Source: Temnothorax longispinosus (lineage: Eukaryota > Arthropoda > Insecta > Hymenoptera > Formicidae). From it: a DNA stretch of 64,000 nt. The position numbers and the translations under genes are program-made. Below are positions 51,774 through 64,000 of this stretch, piece after piece. The stretch covers positions 18,480,620-18,544,619 of the forward strand of contig NC_092366.1 in NCBI RefSeq assembly GCF_030848805.1, in the 5' to 3' direction. Positions within the stretch are counted from its first letter, which is position 1. Each line of letters opens with the position of its first letter. Below the pieces are notes generated by a model, which worked only from the letters and a program-made list of their open reading frames with translations, did not search any database and was not told the DNA's origin.

Positions 51774-54700
51774 TTTTATGCACTTGATTATATTTACTTT
51801 ATTTCCATAACAAAAGCAGCGTAATATTTTTTAATGTAAATAACTGTATTCTTTTATTTAACATCAATGTGCAAGTATTCAAGGCAAAAACATGCCGATT
51901 AATCGCAATATTACGCTCGTTCTCGTTTTAATCAAATACATGAAATTTAATTCTGTGCCGTCGGGTCTTCAATTCGATTAACTCGAAAAACACGCGGGTC
52001 GGCGACGGATTAAATTTCCAGTTTCGATTACTACATACGGTTATGCTTTTAATGCGATGGAAATTTCAGCTTAACTGCGCCGCACGGCACATGTATTAGC
52101 CGACGATGCGTTGCATTTAATAAATCATCTAGATTGATCGGCGCACGTAATTTCACGATGATGGGACGGTGCTGGGGATGTCTTTCGGATCGAGTAAGCT
52201 TCGGAGTTGCTGTTCCAGAACTATATACGAAGCTTCGCTTTCGGAAGGCTATTCCGATGCGTCGGTCGTCGTACGACGTACGGTTACCAGCAGGTGAGTA
52301 CGTAGAAATGTCCAGCGTCTCCTTTGAAAAATCGTCCATAGAGTGGACCCTTCGTCCCGAGTAATTCCCGTGATGAATGTACTACGGTGGATTCAACAAT
52401 AGCCAGCCGAAGTACATTGCCAACCCCCTTCAAATTACGTTCTTGTCAACTCTGACCATCGGTCGCTTTCGAAAATATCTCGTCGCTGCGACAGATTTTT
52501 CTGTGTGCGAGAAACGTTCGCACCGAATCTAACTGCGACGAATGTTCTTGCTCAAATTCAAAGTAAAAAACTTTAGAAGCACAAATCGGCGTTCTTTTAG
52601 CTGATTGCCGTCTGCGTAATAAATAAATAAAAAAAGACAAAATGTACATTCAATTATTTTGACGATACGTGCTGAGTTGAGATAAATTAAAAACTGAAAG
52701 AGAGCCGCTGACTCGGAGGAAGACTAGTCACGTTACGTTTCTAAACGCGTAAAGAAACTCTTGACTCGGTGGAAGCGCGAACGCTATCGCCTCGCGCACT
52801 TTAATTCTACTCACGGTACAAAAAAAATCTATAACATACTGCAACGTGGGAAACGAAATTCTCCGTCTCATAAAGCATTCCTCACTCGCATGCCACGGAA
52901 GAGAAGGACAACGCGGCAAGGAGGAGGAAACGGCAGGGGCAACGAGTGGGTGGACATTTCCTTGACGTCAAAGGTTTCCAGCCAAGGTTTTCCAGCCCGG
53001 CCGCGCGGTTTTCCAGTCACGAACGTCAGTGTGGGAAAAGGCATTACGGGTACGCGCCGAGAACGAGACGGCGGAAGGAAACGATATCTCGTTGCACGTC
53101 TAGCGGTGAGAGCCTGCTCGACGAGAAATTGCAGAAGCCATCCACGAATCGAGCTCAGATACTGAACTAGTAATTAAATCGTCACATAAAGAGGCTTGTG
53201 GATAGCAACAATGATGTGTAAAAGTTTTCGAATTCTGCTTCAGTGAAGTGGAAATTGCGAGCCAAGTTTTCAACAATGTGGGATTTATAGTACGATGAAA
53301 AAACTCATAGCATTTTTGCCTTTCTCTCTTTTTCCCTTCTAAATATATCTATATATAAATTCGTAAAGTCTCCATTAATTCTAAAATCGTCCCGTTTACG
53401 GAACATGAATTGTTTGCATAAATCAAGATGGATTTTGCAATATGAGGCAATTCTCGAAACAGGAAGCTGGGGTTGCAGTCATCAATACACCTGCGCTAAC
53501 ACAGTTTTGCTCGAAATATGCACGACAGTGTACTGTCATTTTTGTTTACCAGGACCTATCGAGATCCGACGCAATACGCAACAATAAATAGCACAAAGGG
53601 AGCAATAGACGGATTAATCTGACTATCGATATTCATTCGTTGTAACGGTCCGCGTAATAAATTCGCAGTTTACGCGTGCATGGGACATTTTATGCGGGTA
53701 TTCGTAATTCATAAACGGAAATGCCAACGGGGGCCGCGAGCAACGGCTAGTCGATTATACTCAGTTATACTGCATTGTTACACTACGCTTTTACTTATAC
53801 GCTTTTACCTTTACCGTTGACCTTTAACAACCTGAAATGTCCGTTACATCGATCGCGGAATCCCTATAGCTCGTGCAAATAAAACAAGTCCTTTGGGCGA
53901 AGATAATGATCCACTTCGACGAAGGACGTGGCAACGAAAGAATCATTATTTCCTCCTAAGCGAATTTTTAGCGACTAATTCCGTACGTCGTTCCAATAAC
54001 ATCGTTATTTTACAGCGTTACCGCACTTACGTTATGGTAAATAGACTCGTACAATTATGCCAGGATATTTTCATAACATTCCAAGTGTGATTAAAAGACT
54101 ACTGATAATATCTGAAATTTTCTTCGTGATAATTATATTTGCTTTAATAGATAGATAGATTAATTATAAGTAGACTATATGTATCTATAGCAATAAAATA
54201 TAATATCATGTATATCTAATATAAATAATTCAAAGCATATTATTTGCAATTAAATTATTTACTTTGAAAAAATACGGAAATGAGAATATTAAGACTAAAT
54301 AAAAAATAACTAAGAAGCGCAGTTCAGAATATTTAGATATAATAAACTAGATATAAAGAACATTTATTGTTTGAGCTACGCTGTATCTTTATATTTAAAT
54401 ACATCAATACATATCAAATATCTTTCTCGTTACTCTCTCGCTAGATTACTTGAAAATTGAAATTTGTCGATTTAAAATCAATATTTCTTCAATAAAAATG
54501 TCTATAATTTTCAAGTGATGAAGGATTAAAAGTAAGGGGTTTCTGGTAAACTAAATTCCAGAATCAAGAAAAAGTAACAAAATTATAACCTTCAGTTAAC
54601 TTTATATAAGTAGATCTTGTAACATCTTAATTTTAAACTCAGTTACAAAGATATCCGGCGATTCTAGGACACTATCTCTAGAGGTTCACATTCGTGAATA

Positions 54701-57700
54701 CAGGATTAGTAACTCCGAAATACCCGAGTTCTCAATGGCTAAGATAGGCTAAGCCACAGTCTTTGAGAATAAAAAAAAATCATATATATACATTTATTTA
54801 AAATATACAAGAAATTGACTTATCGAAAACTCGCAAAAATCATAATATTTATAAAATATCATTAAAACTCAAATACAGAAACCCAAATAAATTATATGTA
54901 TAAAAATTTCGCGGAAAAATATTTTATATATATATATTATAAATATAAAAGGAAGCACTCTATTTTATATAAAGAATGCCACATACCTATACATATATGT
55001 ATATGCGCGTTGCCTGGCATTTTATCCCGCGCTTCGATCTATTTTTAATATATTACTTCGTCGCAGCCCTACACTTTATAGTCTTCCCATTGAACGTAAT
55101 ATTCTTCAATGAATACACGTCAGACGATCTACGATCTATTCTATTCTATGCAAGCACAAGAGCTGAAACATTTACCCTCGACTTGTGCATTTCGCGGATA
55201 CGAGCGGAATACGTCGCATGGTTTCGAGAAATCTAAATATGCGCGCGCGCGTAGCGAACGTGTACTGTCTTTAAATCGATTCACACGATACGAATTGCTT
55301 AAATTAATCACGAAGTACCTCCGCCCGAGCAAACGCGTTTATTCATGCAACGTTATCAACGCTGCAGCCACGGCTATCGCGGTACTGTTTTTCGACTCTC
55401 GCATTTAGTTAAAAATAATTACATTAAGATTCGCGCGCATCGGGCGGACTTGGATCGATATCGCAAACTATTTCCGTGCAGTCCCCGTGTCATCCCCGCT
55501 CCTCTCATTCCCCTGATACTGCAGCCCTGTTATGTAACGAGGGGAAATGAAAAAATAAAAGAGGGAGAGCGAGAAGAAAATACACAAGCCTGAAAACAAT
55601 TCTATTCCGGCGCTGTTTCTGAAAGAGGTGCGCCACGAAATCAGGAACTACGCTTCTTCTTAACAACATTTCTTGCTTATCTCTGCCGGTTGCGCGGAAA
55701 TGGTGTTGCCGCGGCAAAACATTTTCCGGCGGAGACATTCAATTTTTTCACCGCTGCTGCTGCCCTTTCCTCCGACTACTGCGATTATCAGGGCTTCTCT
55801 CATCTTCGCTTTCCCTCGCAAAATATTTAAGGTCACGATTTGCTGCAGATACCGGATCAATTGCAAAATTATGCGTTTTGTTTCTTCTGCAGCGATGCAT
55901 TAACAATTTTTTTTTTAAGAATTTATAAAAAATTATGTAGATGGTGCCGAATCTTTTTAATTTAATCATTTAAACTTAAGTCAAATTCTGTAAGCAAGAA
56001 TTTTTGTAATTATTGCAGAAATTAATTCATAAAAAATAAGAGTTTTACAAATAAAAGTGATACCCCAGCTTAAAAAATTTCAATATAACCGTATAATTAA
56101 AAGTTTTGTTAACATTTTCGCATGCGGGTTGAACTCATTCGCACACGAATTATCACACGGTGATAATCCATCCATCCATATTGAAGCACGAGAATACTCC
56201 AGCCAGGTATACAACATTATACAAAACATACATGAGGCACGTCTCGACGCATTATGTAAATACATGTAATAACATTACCTAAGTGCACACGTTTACGTTA
56301 CGTTTACGTTTCGAGTGTACGCTAGTCAAGTTGTCCCTGCTGCATAATTTGTGCAGTGGTTCGCCGATGCAATTCACTTTTCGCGATTATCCGTCGAAAT
56401 AGCGTATCACAATTTCGGTGAGCGTCACGAATATAGTTTACTTACGTGACAACGTGCCACCAGTGTTATACAGTGACATCGAGGTAGACAAAACGTCAAA
56501 AAATTCATTCCCGAAAAATTTGTTCCCGCATGCGTTTTTTTTGTGTGTTATATTCTTGGATCGCTAAAAATAGCCACTAAAAAGCGGCCTTTACCCATTC
56601 GAAGTTCGGGTTGCCGTGGTCTACTTCTCCGCGAGTCACGCCTCCCTTCCGCGAAGCATTAATCGCAGCCCGCCGACTATCGCTGAAAATGCATCCGCGT
56701 ACTTTAACATTTCGCCTCGGTCGCGTGTGCGGCCGTGGCGCACATTTAGGCAGAAAAACGATAAAGCGTATTTTTGCGCTTAAACACGAAAGCGACGCGC
56801 GCAGTGGTGCCTAGGAGAAGAGGAATCATATCACAAAAAGTTGCACAAAACGGGAAAATTTAAGATTTTATTATTTTAAATTGATTTTCTGTTTTCATAC
56901 GTAGCAGTGACTCTGCACTCCAATATATTTAAATAATATTTTCAAAGAATATTATTTTCTGTTTCTTGTTAAATATAATTACAATTTCACATATAATAAT
57001 TTTTTACATAAAATTTATTTCTCCATTTAATAGCACCCTCTCCCTCCCCCCTATTTACTTTATACTCAATTTCTTATTCTTGTCGATATTTTTCGATATA
57101 TTTCCTAAATTTCGAGAAATTCAGATTTTGTTCGCCTAAGCACCACTGTGTGCTGCATTGGTTCGAAGGTTGCCGGTAAATGTAGGTCGATTCTCAGGTT
57201 CTAACTTGGACCCATGTAGCCAAAACGAGCCAATCTCCACCCTTCCAACCCTGGAACGGAGACAAAGAAAGAGCGGATAGGGATGAGGCGATAGCGGAGG
57301 CGAGAGATTGCATGCATGGATGAACGCGAGGTGGTTTGAAAATGGTGCTGGTAGTAGTAGTGGATATGCGGCAAAGGTAAAGGTCAGATAAAGCGAATGC
57401 TATCGACTGCTTTGTTCGCGGAAACGCTTTACTGGCTCCCATTGTGTTCCCTTGATTATTATGTTCATTCTCAGTACTTGCTGTTGCCTTCTATCACTTA
57501 TATTTCCGTCAAAGTTTTTATTTCATCACAACCATTAATGGTATCATATTAGAGTCAATAGTACCATTTACACTACTACTATTCCTGATTTAATAACTCT
57601 TTACTAATATTATTATTATTATTAGTCGATTTCTCAAAAGAATTATTTTTAAACATTTCACTTAAAAACTTTTACCTGTATTGTTTAATTTTTTTTACGA

Positions 57701-58341
57701 AGAAATATCGTTTTTATTTTATTTCGACAACTTTCAAAATTATTATGATATTAAACGAGGCAGAAATTTTAATCAGATTATATATCATATAATTAAAGAA
57801 AAGAAGAGTTTAATTTTTATTTATTTTACATAGAAACTAATTAAAGTAAGAAAACTAAAGTATATCTGTCGTTACAGAGAAGAAAAAATTTTGTTAATAA
57901 TATCGTAATATTGCAATAAAACCTTCGAAAAGATATTTTATTTATGTATCAGTGTAAAAAAAGAAGAAATTTTGATGCTTTTAACCGATATTTCAAACAT
58001 CCTTTGTTATATTGAAAGCTTCGACAAAAAAAAAGATTTAAAAATTCCATTGCATATACGGGCAGCAAAAGGAAGGACGAGAGGCAGAGTAGGAAATGCG
58101 AATGAAATGGAAATAAAAGAAAAAAATATGTAGGTATGTAGACAGAAAGATTTGCAACACGCTTCGTAACTCGCTCAAACGCGCCGCTTCCGCCGCACGA
58201 AAGAGACGGGCTGGAAGATGCGATGGATAGGGGTGCGCTTGATAAGAGGGGTGATATGGGGTTAATCGCCGCGTTCACACTCACCGCGCATCAAAGCCGC
58301 TCGACTACATCATGCACCCCTAGTCCCTACCTCTACATCCC

Positions 58342-58345
<4 letters not shown>

Positions 58346-58415
<70 letters not shown>
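58346..58415. repeat. Long perfect TC microsatellite with adjoining C run
   Basis: About 35 uninterrupted TC units, running straight into a nine-base C tract (58415-58423). The minus strand encodes an Arg-Glu repeat by chance. It is the longest simple repeat in the window and probably length-polymorphic. Confidence 0.97.
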
Positions 58416-58417
<2 letters not shown>

Positions 58418-58423
58418 CCCCCC

Positions 58424-61400
58424 TTTTTCTCTCCTTCTCTTGTGCACGATCCGGAAAAGAGAAAATCGATGAACAGTGAAATTCGACGCGGGCTACCGAG
58501 TGTCGCCGGGGCGGAACGCTGGACGCGAAGAACGGATTTATGATGCGGCAAGTGCCCACATCACGATATTCTCGTTTGGGTCAGGTGAACGTGACGACCC
58601 CATGTTGAAGGTGACTGCTAGTGACACCATTTTGTTATTTAAATTCACTGTTTTATTTATGCACACCAGACGGGTCATTAAAATCTATCGTTTCCATATC
58701 AAGTTTTTTTTAAATCATGTCTAGATATATTCACTTTTGAAATCTGTCATTGTTGCGCATTAATTACTTATTGTTTCAAATCTTCTTCCTAAATGATAAT
58801 AATCCTAATAAACAAGATATATATTTTTAAAAATCAGTTTTTTCGACGATTGTGCCGAGTCGTTCATTAAAAGAAAGCGCGTTCGTTAAAACTGCGGCAT
58901 TTACATCGCAAAGAAATCGTAATCGGGAACGGTCGTTAGAGCTTAACGATCGATGCGGTCGGCTATGTCAACACGAAACTAATCGGCATAGTCGGAGAGC
59001 CGGCGGTTATCCCGGGAATCCTGCAGGATCGGTTATCCCCGGCGCTCCTGCGGTTGAATGTAACGACCCCTGCCTCGAACATCGGCCTCGAACAATTTCG
59101 CAATTTAAAGCACGGGATTGCTTACAATTACAATAACTCAAACCTTTTGTCTCATTAGCATCCTGTATCAAAAATTGTACATATGAAATATTCAATTTTT
59201 TAATCTATTTTTTTATAAAAAGTAAAAGTATTACTTGACATATGTATACATATGTACTAACGTTTAGCCTTTTATCATGCGTCATTATATTACAGCGTGC
59301 ACATAGTATTTTCTCGTAGATTGTTTAGATATAGGGATTTAAGCGTCTGCGGAATCTCCCGTAACGATATCATATTTCTATAATGCAAACAACATTACCC
59401 TAGATGAGACAATTTTCACAATTGTTTCATAATTACAAGAACTCGTTTGTAATCGTCCTACAACGCTGCCACGCTACAACGCTTTAGATTCGCTACAATT
59501 AGTAATAGTTCACATCTGCGCTTCTACAGCGAATTATTTTCGAAAATCAAGTAACGACAGGAAATTCGGTAGATTCTCGAGCGCTTTTCTATAGGTACAA
59601 TCCTATACTGCGGATTGCAAGCGCAACTTAGAGTGCACAAGATTCTTGGAGTATCCGGCACCGCAACTCGATACGTGGAATTAACGACCGTCGGAGCATC
59701 GTCGAATAATGTGTGACTCGTCAACTTAATTAAATTTGAACTCCCTCAGCTGCGCGATACGTTGAAGTAGTTTTCGAGAGGGCTCGATCACTGTGACGTC
59801 TTCGGGAGAGAGGAATCAACGCTTAGACACAAGTCTTGCTCGAGATACCTAACTCGAGAGCTTTTAATTGCTTTTCGTTTGTAGCACATCGGATTTTCGT
59901 TAATACTCGTAAATCGCGACGCTTTTGACTTTCATCGGCAAGCCGCGCAACGAAACGACCGAAAAATGCAAAAAAATTCGTCATCTCGCCGCTGCAACAA
60001 ATTTTCATGATCTATTATATAAACGTATAAACAATCGATGTCAGTTTCACCGTGTCGCGGTTATTTGAGATACACGGAAAAGCTACAGTGCTCGGCATAG
60101 AACGCGAGCATTGGAGAACGCCTTCGTACCTGATGACGAAGAGGGTTGAGAGGGTCGCCCCTCGTTACGCTCGACACCACCGTCGAGAAAGATTTTCCAC
60201 GGCCTTAACAGGAGTACAAACGTTTCGAGTATACCATCGCTGCCAGGAAGGACGACTCGCCTCCACCCTTAAAGCCGCTAAGGGCTCGGCAGCAACCGTG
60301 GAGAGAGTTGCTCGACATTGTTTGTTGGGTTTCCCACTCGGAGAAACTCGACCATCGCGTGGAAAAAAAACACACAATATCGTGCAACTTTGCGCCGACA
60401 AGCCGTGTTATGGCGTATTAGAGAAAATAATAATGATAATGATAATAATTTATAATCTCTCGCAAAGAGATAATGGTTATTGTTTGTTGCCAAGTTAGCT
60501 GCTCCGAGAAACAGGACCGTCGCCGTAACTTTGCGAAAGAAAAAATCTTACCGCGGAATACGGCAGTGTAACTTTGCGAACTTTCAACAAATTAATGACA
60601 AACATTTTATGCGCGAGTAAACAGTAACGATAACAACCGCGCGTCTTCGTAAAAAGATGGTTGATGCAGTTTACTAGGAAATTTTATTTTGTAAAACATG
60701 ATCGTTCAAGTGTTACCGATATTTATTTATTGGTAAATCATTATTCAGCCTTGTCTTAACAAGACTTATCTCTATAGTTGTTCGAAAAATAAAAACAATT
60801 TCTCTTTCGTTATATGTAAAGTAATATTAAAATACTAAAATACTAAAAATATTGTAGCAATTTTAGAAGAAACTCGTACAGTTATCGCGAGATATATTTT
60901 TATATGAGAATGTTCTGTCAATATTTAATTTATTTTTTTTTTAATTCCAACATGCAATTCACTAATCCCGTAAGAAATTACAGTGTCATTGAGCGACAAA
61001 AATTTTCGCTGGTCGCTACGCGCGTGAGCATAGCTTATACTTTAAAATATTCTCTCTGGCTTTTTGGATGGTACCTAGCGTTAAAAGAAAATGCGGATGC
61101 TCATAGACAGCCCGTGAAGAAGAACCTCATTTTATTCTATGCAGTGCAATATGTCAGAATTATATGTTATATTCATGTCAGAGGTTTTTAACAGTTGGCC
61201 CATTTCGCTAGAAATGTCTTTTCGAATAAAATACGTTTTAAGAGTGATTCATTGTTGCCGGCGAACACGTACGCGGTACACACATACATATATATGCACC
61301 TCGGGAGCTTTTGTCGATCTCACGAAGAACTTGCGACTGGATATACGTGCGAGACATTTCAAGGAAGTCAGACCGCGGCTTTTGCCGCCTGAAAGTTGCA

Positions 61401-64000
61401 AATCCTTGGCGGACTTTGCACAATGGCGCGCGCAAGTTCGTTCGCGCGCAATAAAAAATGGGCCACCGCGATTTCGCGCGTGAATTATCCCGCCGTGAGC
61501 AAATTGAAACTGCCGGCACGACTTCCGAATATATATCGCGAAGTTGAGTTCGTTCGTTATGCGGTGGCTCGCGCCCACACAGGATACGCGAAATACTCAG
61601 ACTGCGGAATTAAGTAAGCGCTCGAGCACGCGCATAACGCGTAGCGGAAACGAGAACGAGAAGTATTGAGTGACTTTAATCAATTTGCAGACTTCGCGAT
61701 ATCGGAATATTCACTTTTATGCCTCATTCGTCCAGTTCTGCGAATATAGGATACGGTAAAAGAGCGAGTGGCAAATTCGTTCGATTCAAGTGGAATTTTA
61801 ATTGACTAATTATGTCTGAAAATAATGTCTGTCTCTAGCGGAATTATTTTTATTTCCAATCCATTTTGAGATGATGCGACCCAGACATTTCCATTACTTA
61901 ATCAAACAGGAAGCATTTTATTTCACATTCATGCATATTAAATATTTAGATCTATTCCTGAACAGTTTATATAAATTTTAATAACTTATTTCTATAACAA
62001 ATCACTTGTCTACTAAATTATGTTATAACAAAAGAGATTTGCGAATATATATAGTTTTTTTATAATATATTATATTATATGCAAAAATTTATGTAAAAAA
62101 GATATATCACTGACTTAATTACAGGTTTAATTACAACTTTATAAAATGTCCCTTTTTTCTTCACTAATTTAGTTTTCTTTCAGGGAAGGGAAAGAGTCAT
62201 GGCGCGTTGTATTAATTTCAGAGACGATTTAATAGAGAATTCAACCCAACGCTATGCAAATCATTCTCAAAAGGAATAAGCAATTCCGTTAAAATATTTG
62301 TTTAAGAATAATAAGTTAACAGTACAAATCTCTCGCTTTCTTTTAACATTAGGTGCCACTTAAAAAAGTCAGAGAGAATATTTTTTTCCAATAAAAGTGA
62401 AAATTTCCATCACTCGTAATATAATTTCTTACACAGTTTGAACGATGAAAGATATTAAAAATAACGTACAGATATTTTCTAGCAATTTTAACAGTTTTAT
62501 GTAATAATTATATTGTAATCTCCTTTTGTGAAAAATATAAGATGGTAATAACTGCCAGGATTCTTAATTCACGTCTCGACGAGGCGAAAGATATCAAATA
62601 TCACGTTGTCGATATACGGCAATTCGAGAATAGGAAGCGGAGTATTCCCCATCCAATATCATTGGTCACACCAGTTTCCTCGTCTCGTACCATCGACCAC
62701 AGATTAAATCATCCCATTACCAGACCGCTGCGGTTCTCCTTACATTATATTCCGGAGTCGTAGCTAGAATTCTCATTCCTCTCGCCTGCCAATCGATTTC
62801 TGGAAGACGTAACTGCGCTCGTTTTTCCAACACAATCCATCTGCGCTGGAATCTCGAGTTTAGATTAGTTTCCGTTCCAGATTATTCATTTATAGCCAAC
62901 TAGGCTTGTTTATAAAATTCAATGGCACTCTCGGAGATACCTTTACAACTCCACAAATTCTGATCTACTTTAATACAAATTAATCGATTTTATAATAAGA
63001 TTTCGATAACATATTCGTTCATACTTTTATAAAGATATTTCGGATTTATCTTTTTTTTTCATCATCAATCTATTTAAAGTGATCGATGAATTCTACCATC
63101 AGCTTTCTATTTTCTCCCACTATGCAAGCTGCAATGCGCGACAAAGATAAATCTACCACGAAATGGACAAGTCGGCCACTCGTATCCTATTTTCAGAGTA
63201 ACATCTAGTAATTTTAGTAAAAATCGATCCTTTTGCCATTTACGAAATAAATCTCGCAGCTTTTACGTGTCACATATTTATTCCGTCACTAATTTTTCAT
63301 CTTATAAATCAAAACCGGACGACTATATTAACTACATCCTGTATCCAGCCCGTCTCTCTTTCGCGACAGTTCTGAGTTTTTATACGGCAATGAGAAAGTT
63401 TCGAGGGGAATCTTTATGGAACAAGTTTCATGGTTAGATCGCTAAAGTTTTCCAAGCTTCCCGTATCTCTTAGCATCTCCGCACCTCCCTTCATATTAAT
63501 CTGTTTCAAATTCGGAAATGAATAAGCTCGAATCGATTCTTTTTCTTCCACGTAAAATATTGAACCGGCGCGGCCGAAAACGACGGCTTCATTATACTAT
63601 ATTCTTTTTCTCAAATGCCGAAATATACCAATGAGCGTCAGAAAATTTAAACATTTGCATGAAAATTTAAACATTTATTCGTGCCCTGAATTAAACTTTG
63701 CATCCTTATATACCGTGAATTCATGAGACCCGCATTCTTTTCTTTGTTTCTTCCGCCATCTGCCAAATCCGTTTCACAGTATTGTTGTTTAATTCAAATG
63801 TAGATGTATTTTCACGGGCATAACTTGATCGTACAATAAAAAATACTGATGAATATTGACTAAATTAATGTGAAAATATTCAACATAATTGCATAATATT
63901 TGTATATTATGCAAAGATTTGAAAAATAGAGATTATCGTTAATTTGTTGCCAAATGACCGCTGACGAAAGCAGTCCGGAAGATTTAGGATTCGGTCCCTC
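58424..64000. other. Gene-free region to the right edge
   Basis: No exon or RNA gene is supported. CpG-rich patches lie at about 58850-59100, 59640-60400 and 61240-61660. They produce chance frames, including one of 148 codons at 60052-60498 that starts at TTG. A 16-bp direct repeat lies at 63641-63676. The right edge has no recognisable neurexin coding sequence. Confidence 0.4.
63641..63676. repeat. 16-bp direct repeat, 20-bp spacing
   Basis: GAAAATTTAAACATTT occurs at 63641-63656 and again at 63661-63676, separated by GCAT. Confidence 0.85.

Larger units (their letters stand above)
46655..58345. other. Gene-free region
   Basis: No recognised gene. It holds a GT microsatellite (47371-47386), a GGGAA repeat (48564-48585), an AT run (51754-51773), an ACGTTT-type duplication (about 56287-56312) and an ATT run near 57605-57622. 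GC-richer patches at 47410-47640, 50200-51400, 52040-52360, 52740-53160, 55160-55520 and 56580-56820 carry chance frames. A TTG-started 63-codon frame at 50481-50672 and a frame ending near a GTGAGT donor at 52294 are commented on under findings. Confidence 0.4.

Noticed and set aside
58320..58559. Arg-Glu repeat protein on the minus strand and Ser-Leu repeat frame on the plus strand
   Set aside because: Both are translations of the TC microsatellite.
60052..60498. 148-codon plus-strand frame
   Set aside because: Starts at TTG, lies in CpG-rich DNA where stops are rare, and has several overlapping frames on the opposite strand.
1..64000. tRNA, rRNA or known microRNA genes
   Set aside because: Looked for T-arm-like GGTTCGA motifs with matching A-box, and for familiar microRNA seeds; no convincing candidate on either strand by eye.

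Overview
This is an AT-rich eukaryotic window with scattered CpG-rich islands, long gene-free stretches, microsatellites and short non-autonomous DNA transposons. It has no operons, no tRNA or rRNA genes and no CRISPR array. CpG-rich patches in AT-rich DNA, plus an insect-type neurexin exon, suggest an insect, most likely a hymenopteran such as an ant. The insect placement is fairly secure; the order is inference.

The one confidently recognised gene is Neurexin-1 on the minus strand. Two internal exons are visible. The first, at 14446-14587, is a 142-nt exon encoding a complete six-cysteine EGF-like domain whose sequence matches the first EGF repeat of insect Neurexin-1, between LNS1 and LNS2. 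The second lies 3.5 kb downstream at 10847-10906. It is a 60-nt, phase 1-1 exon candidate with strong splice sites that joins the EGF exon in frame. It sits where vertebrate neurexins carry alternatively spliced site 1 (SS1), so it may be the insect counterpart of that cassette. I could not find the exons for LNS1 (expected at higher coordinates) or LNS2 (expected at lower coordinates). They are probably outside the window, so most of the 64 kb is best read as very long intron.

Layout: 1-7083 is gene-free. A TTAA-flanked MITE lies at 7084-7265. Right beside it is a large GC-rich fold-back at about 7286-8112. A short TIR element lies at 9225-9375. The neurexin exons lie at 10847-14587. Another MITE with very long inverted repeats is at 20085-20332, and a probable transposon-tail fragment is at 34270-34305. 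The right-hand part has no recognisable gene. It does contain a cysteine-rich open frame on the minus strand (41730-42026) that could be an exon of a small secreted protein, a 70-bp TC microsatellite at 58346-58415, and small repeats and hairpins.

Most open frames longer than 60 codons here are chance frames in GC-rich or low-complexity DNA. The items of most interest are the neurexin SS1-like exon, the long fold-back and the cysteine-rich frame.
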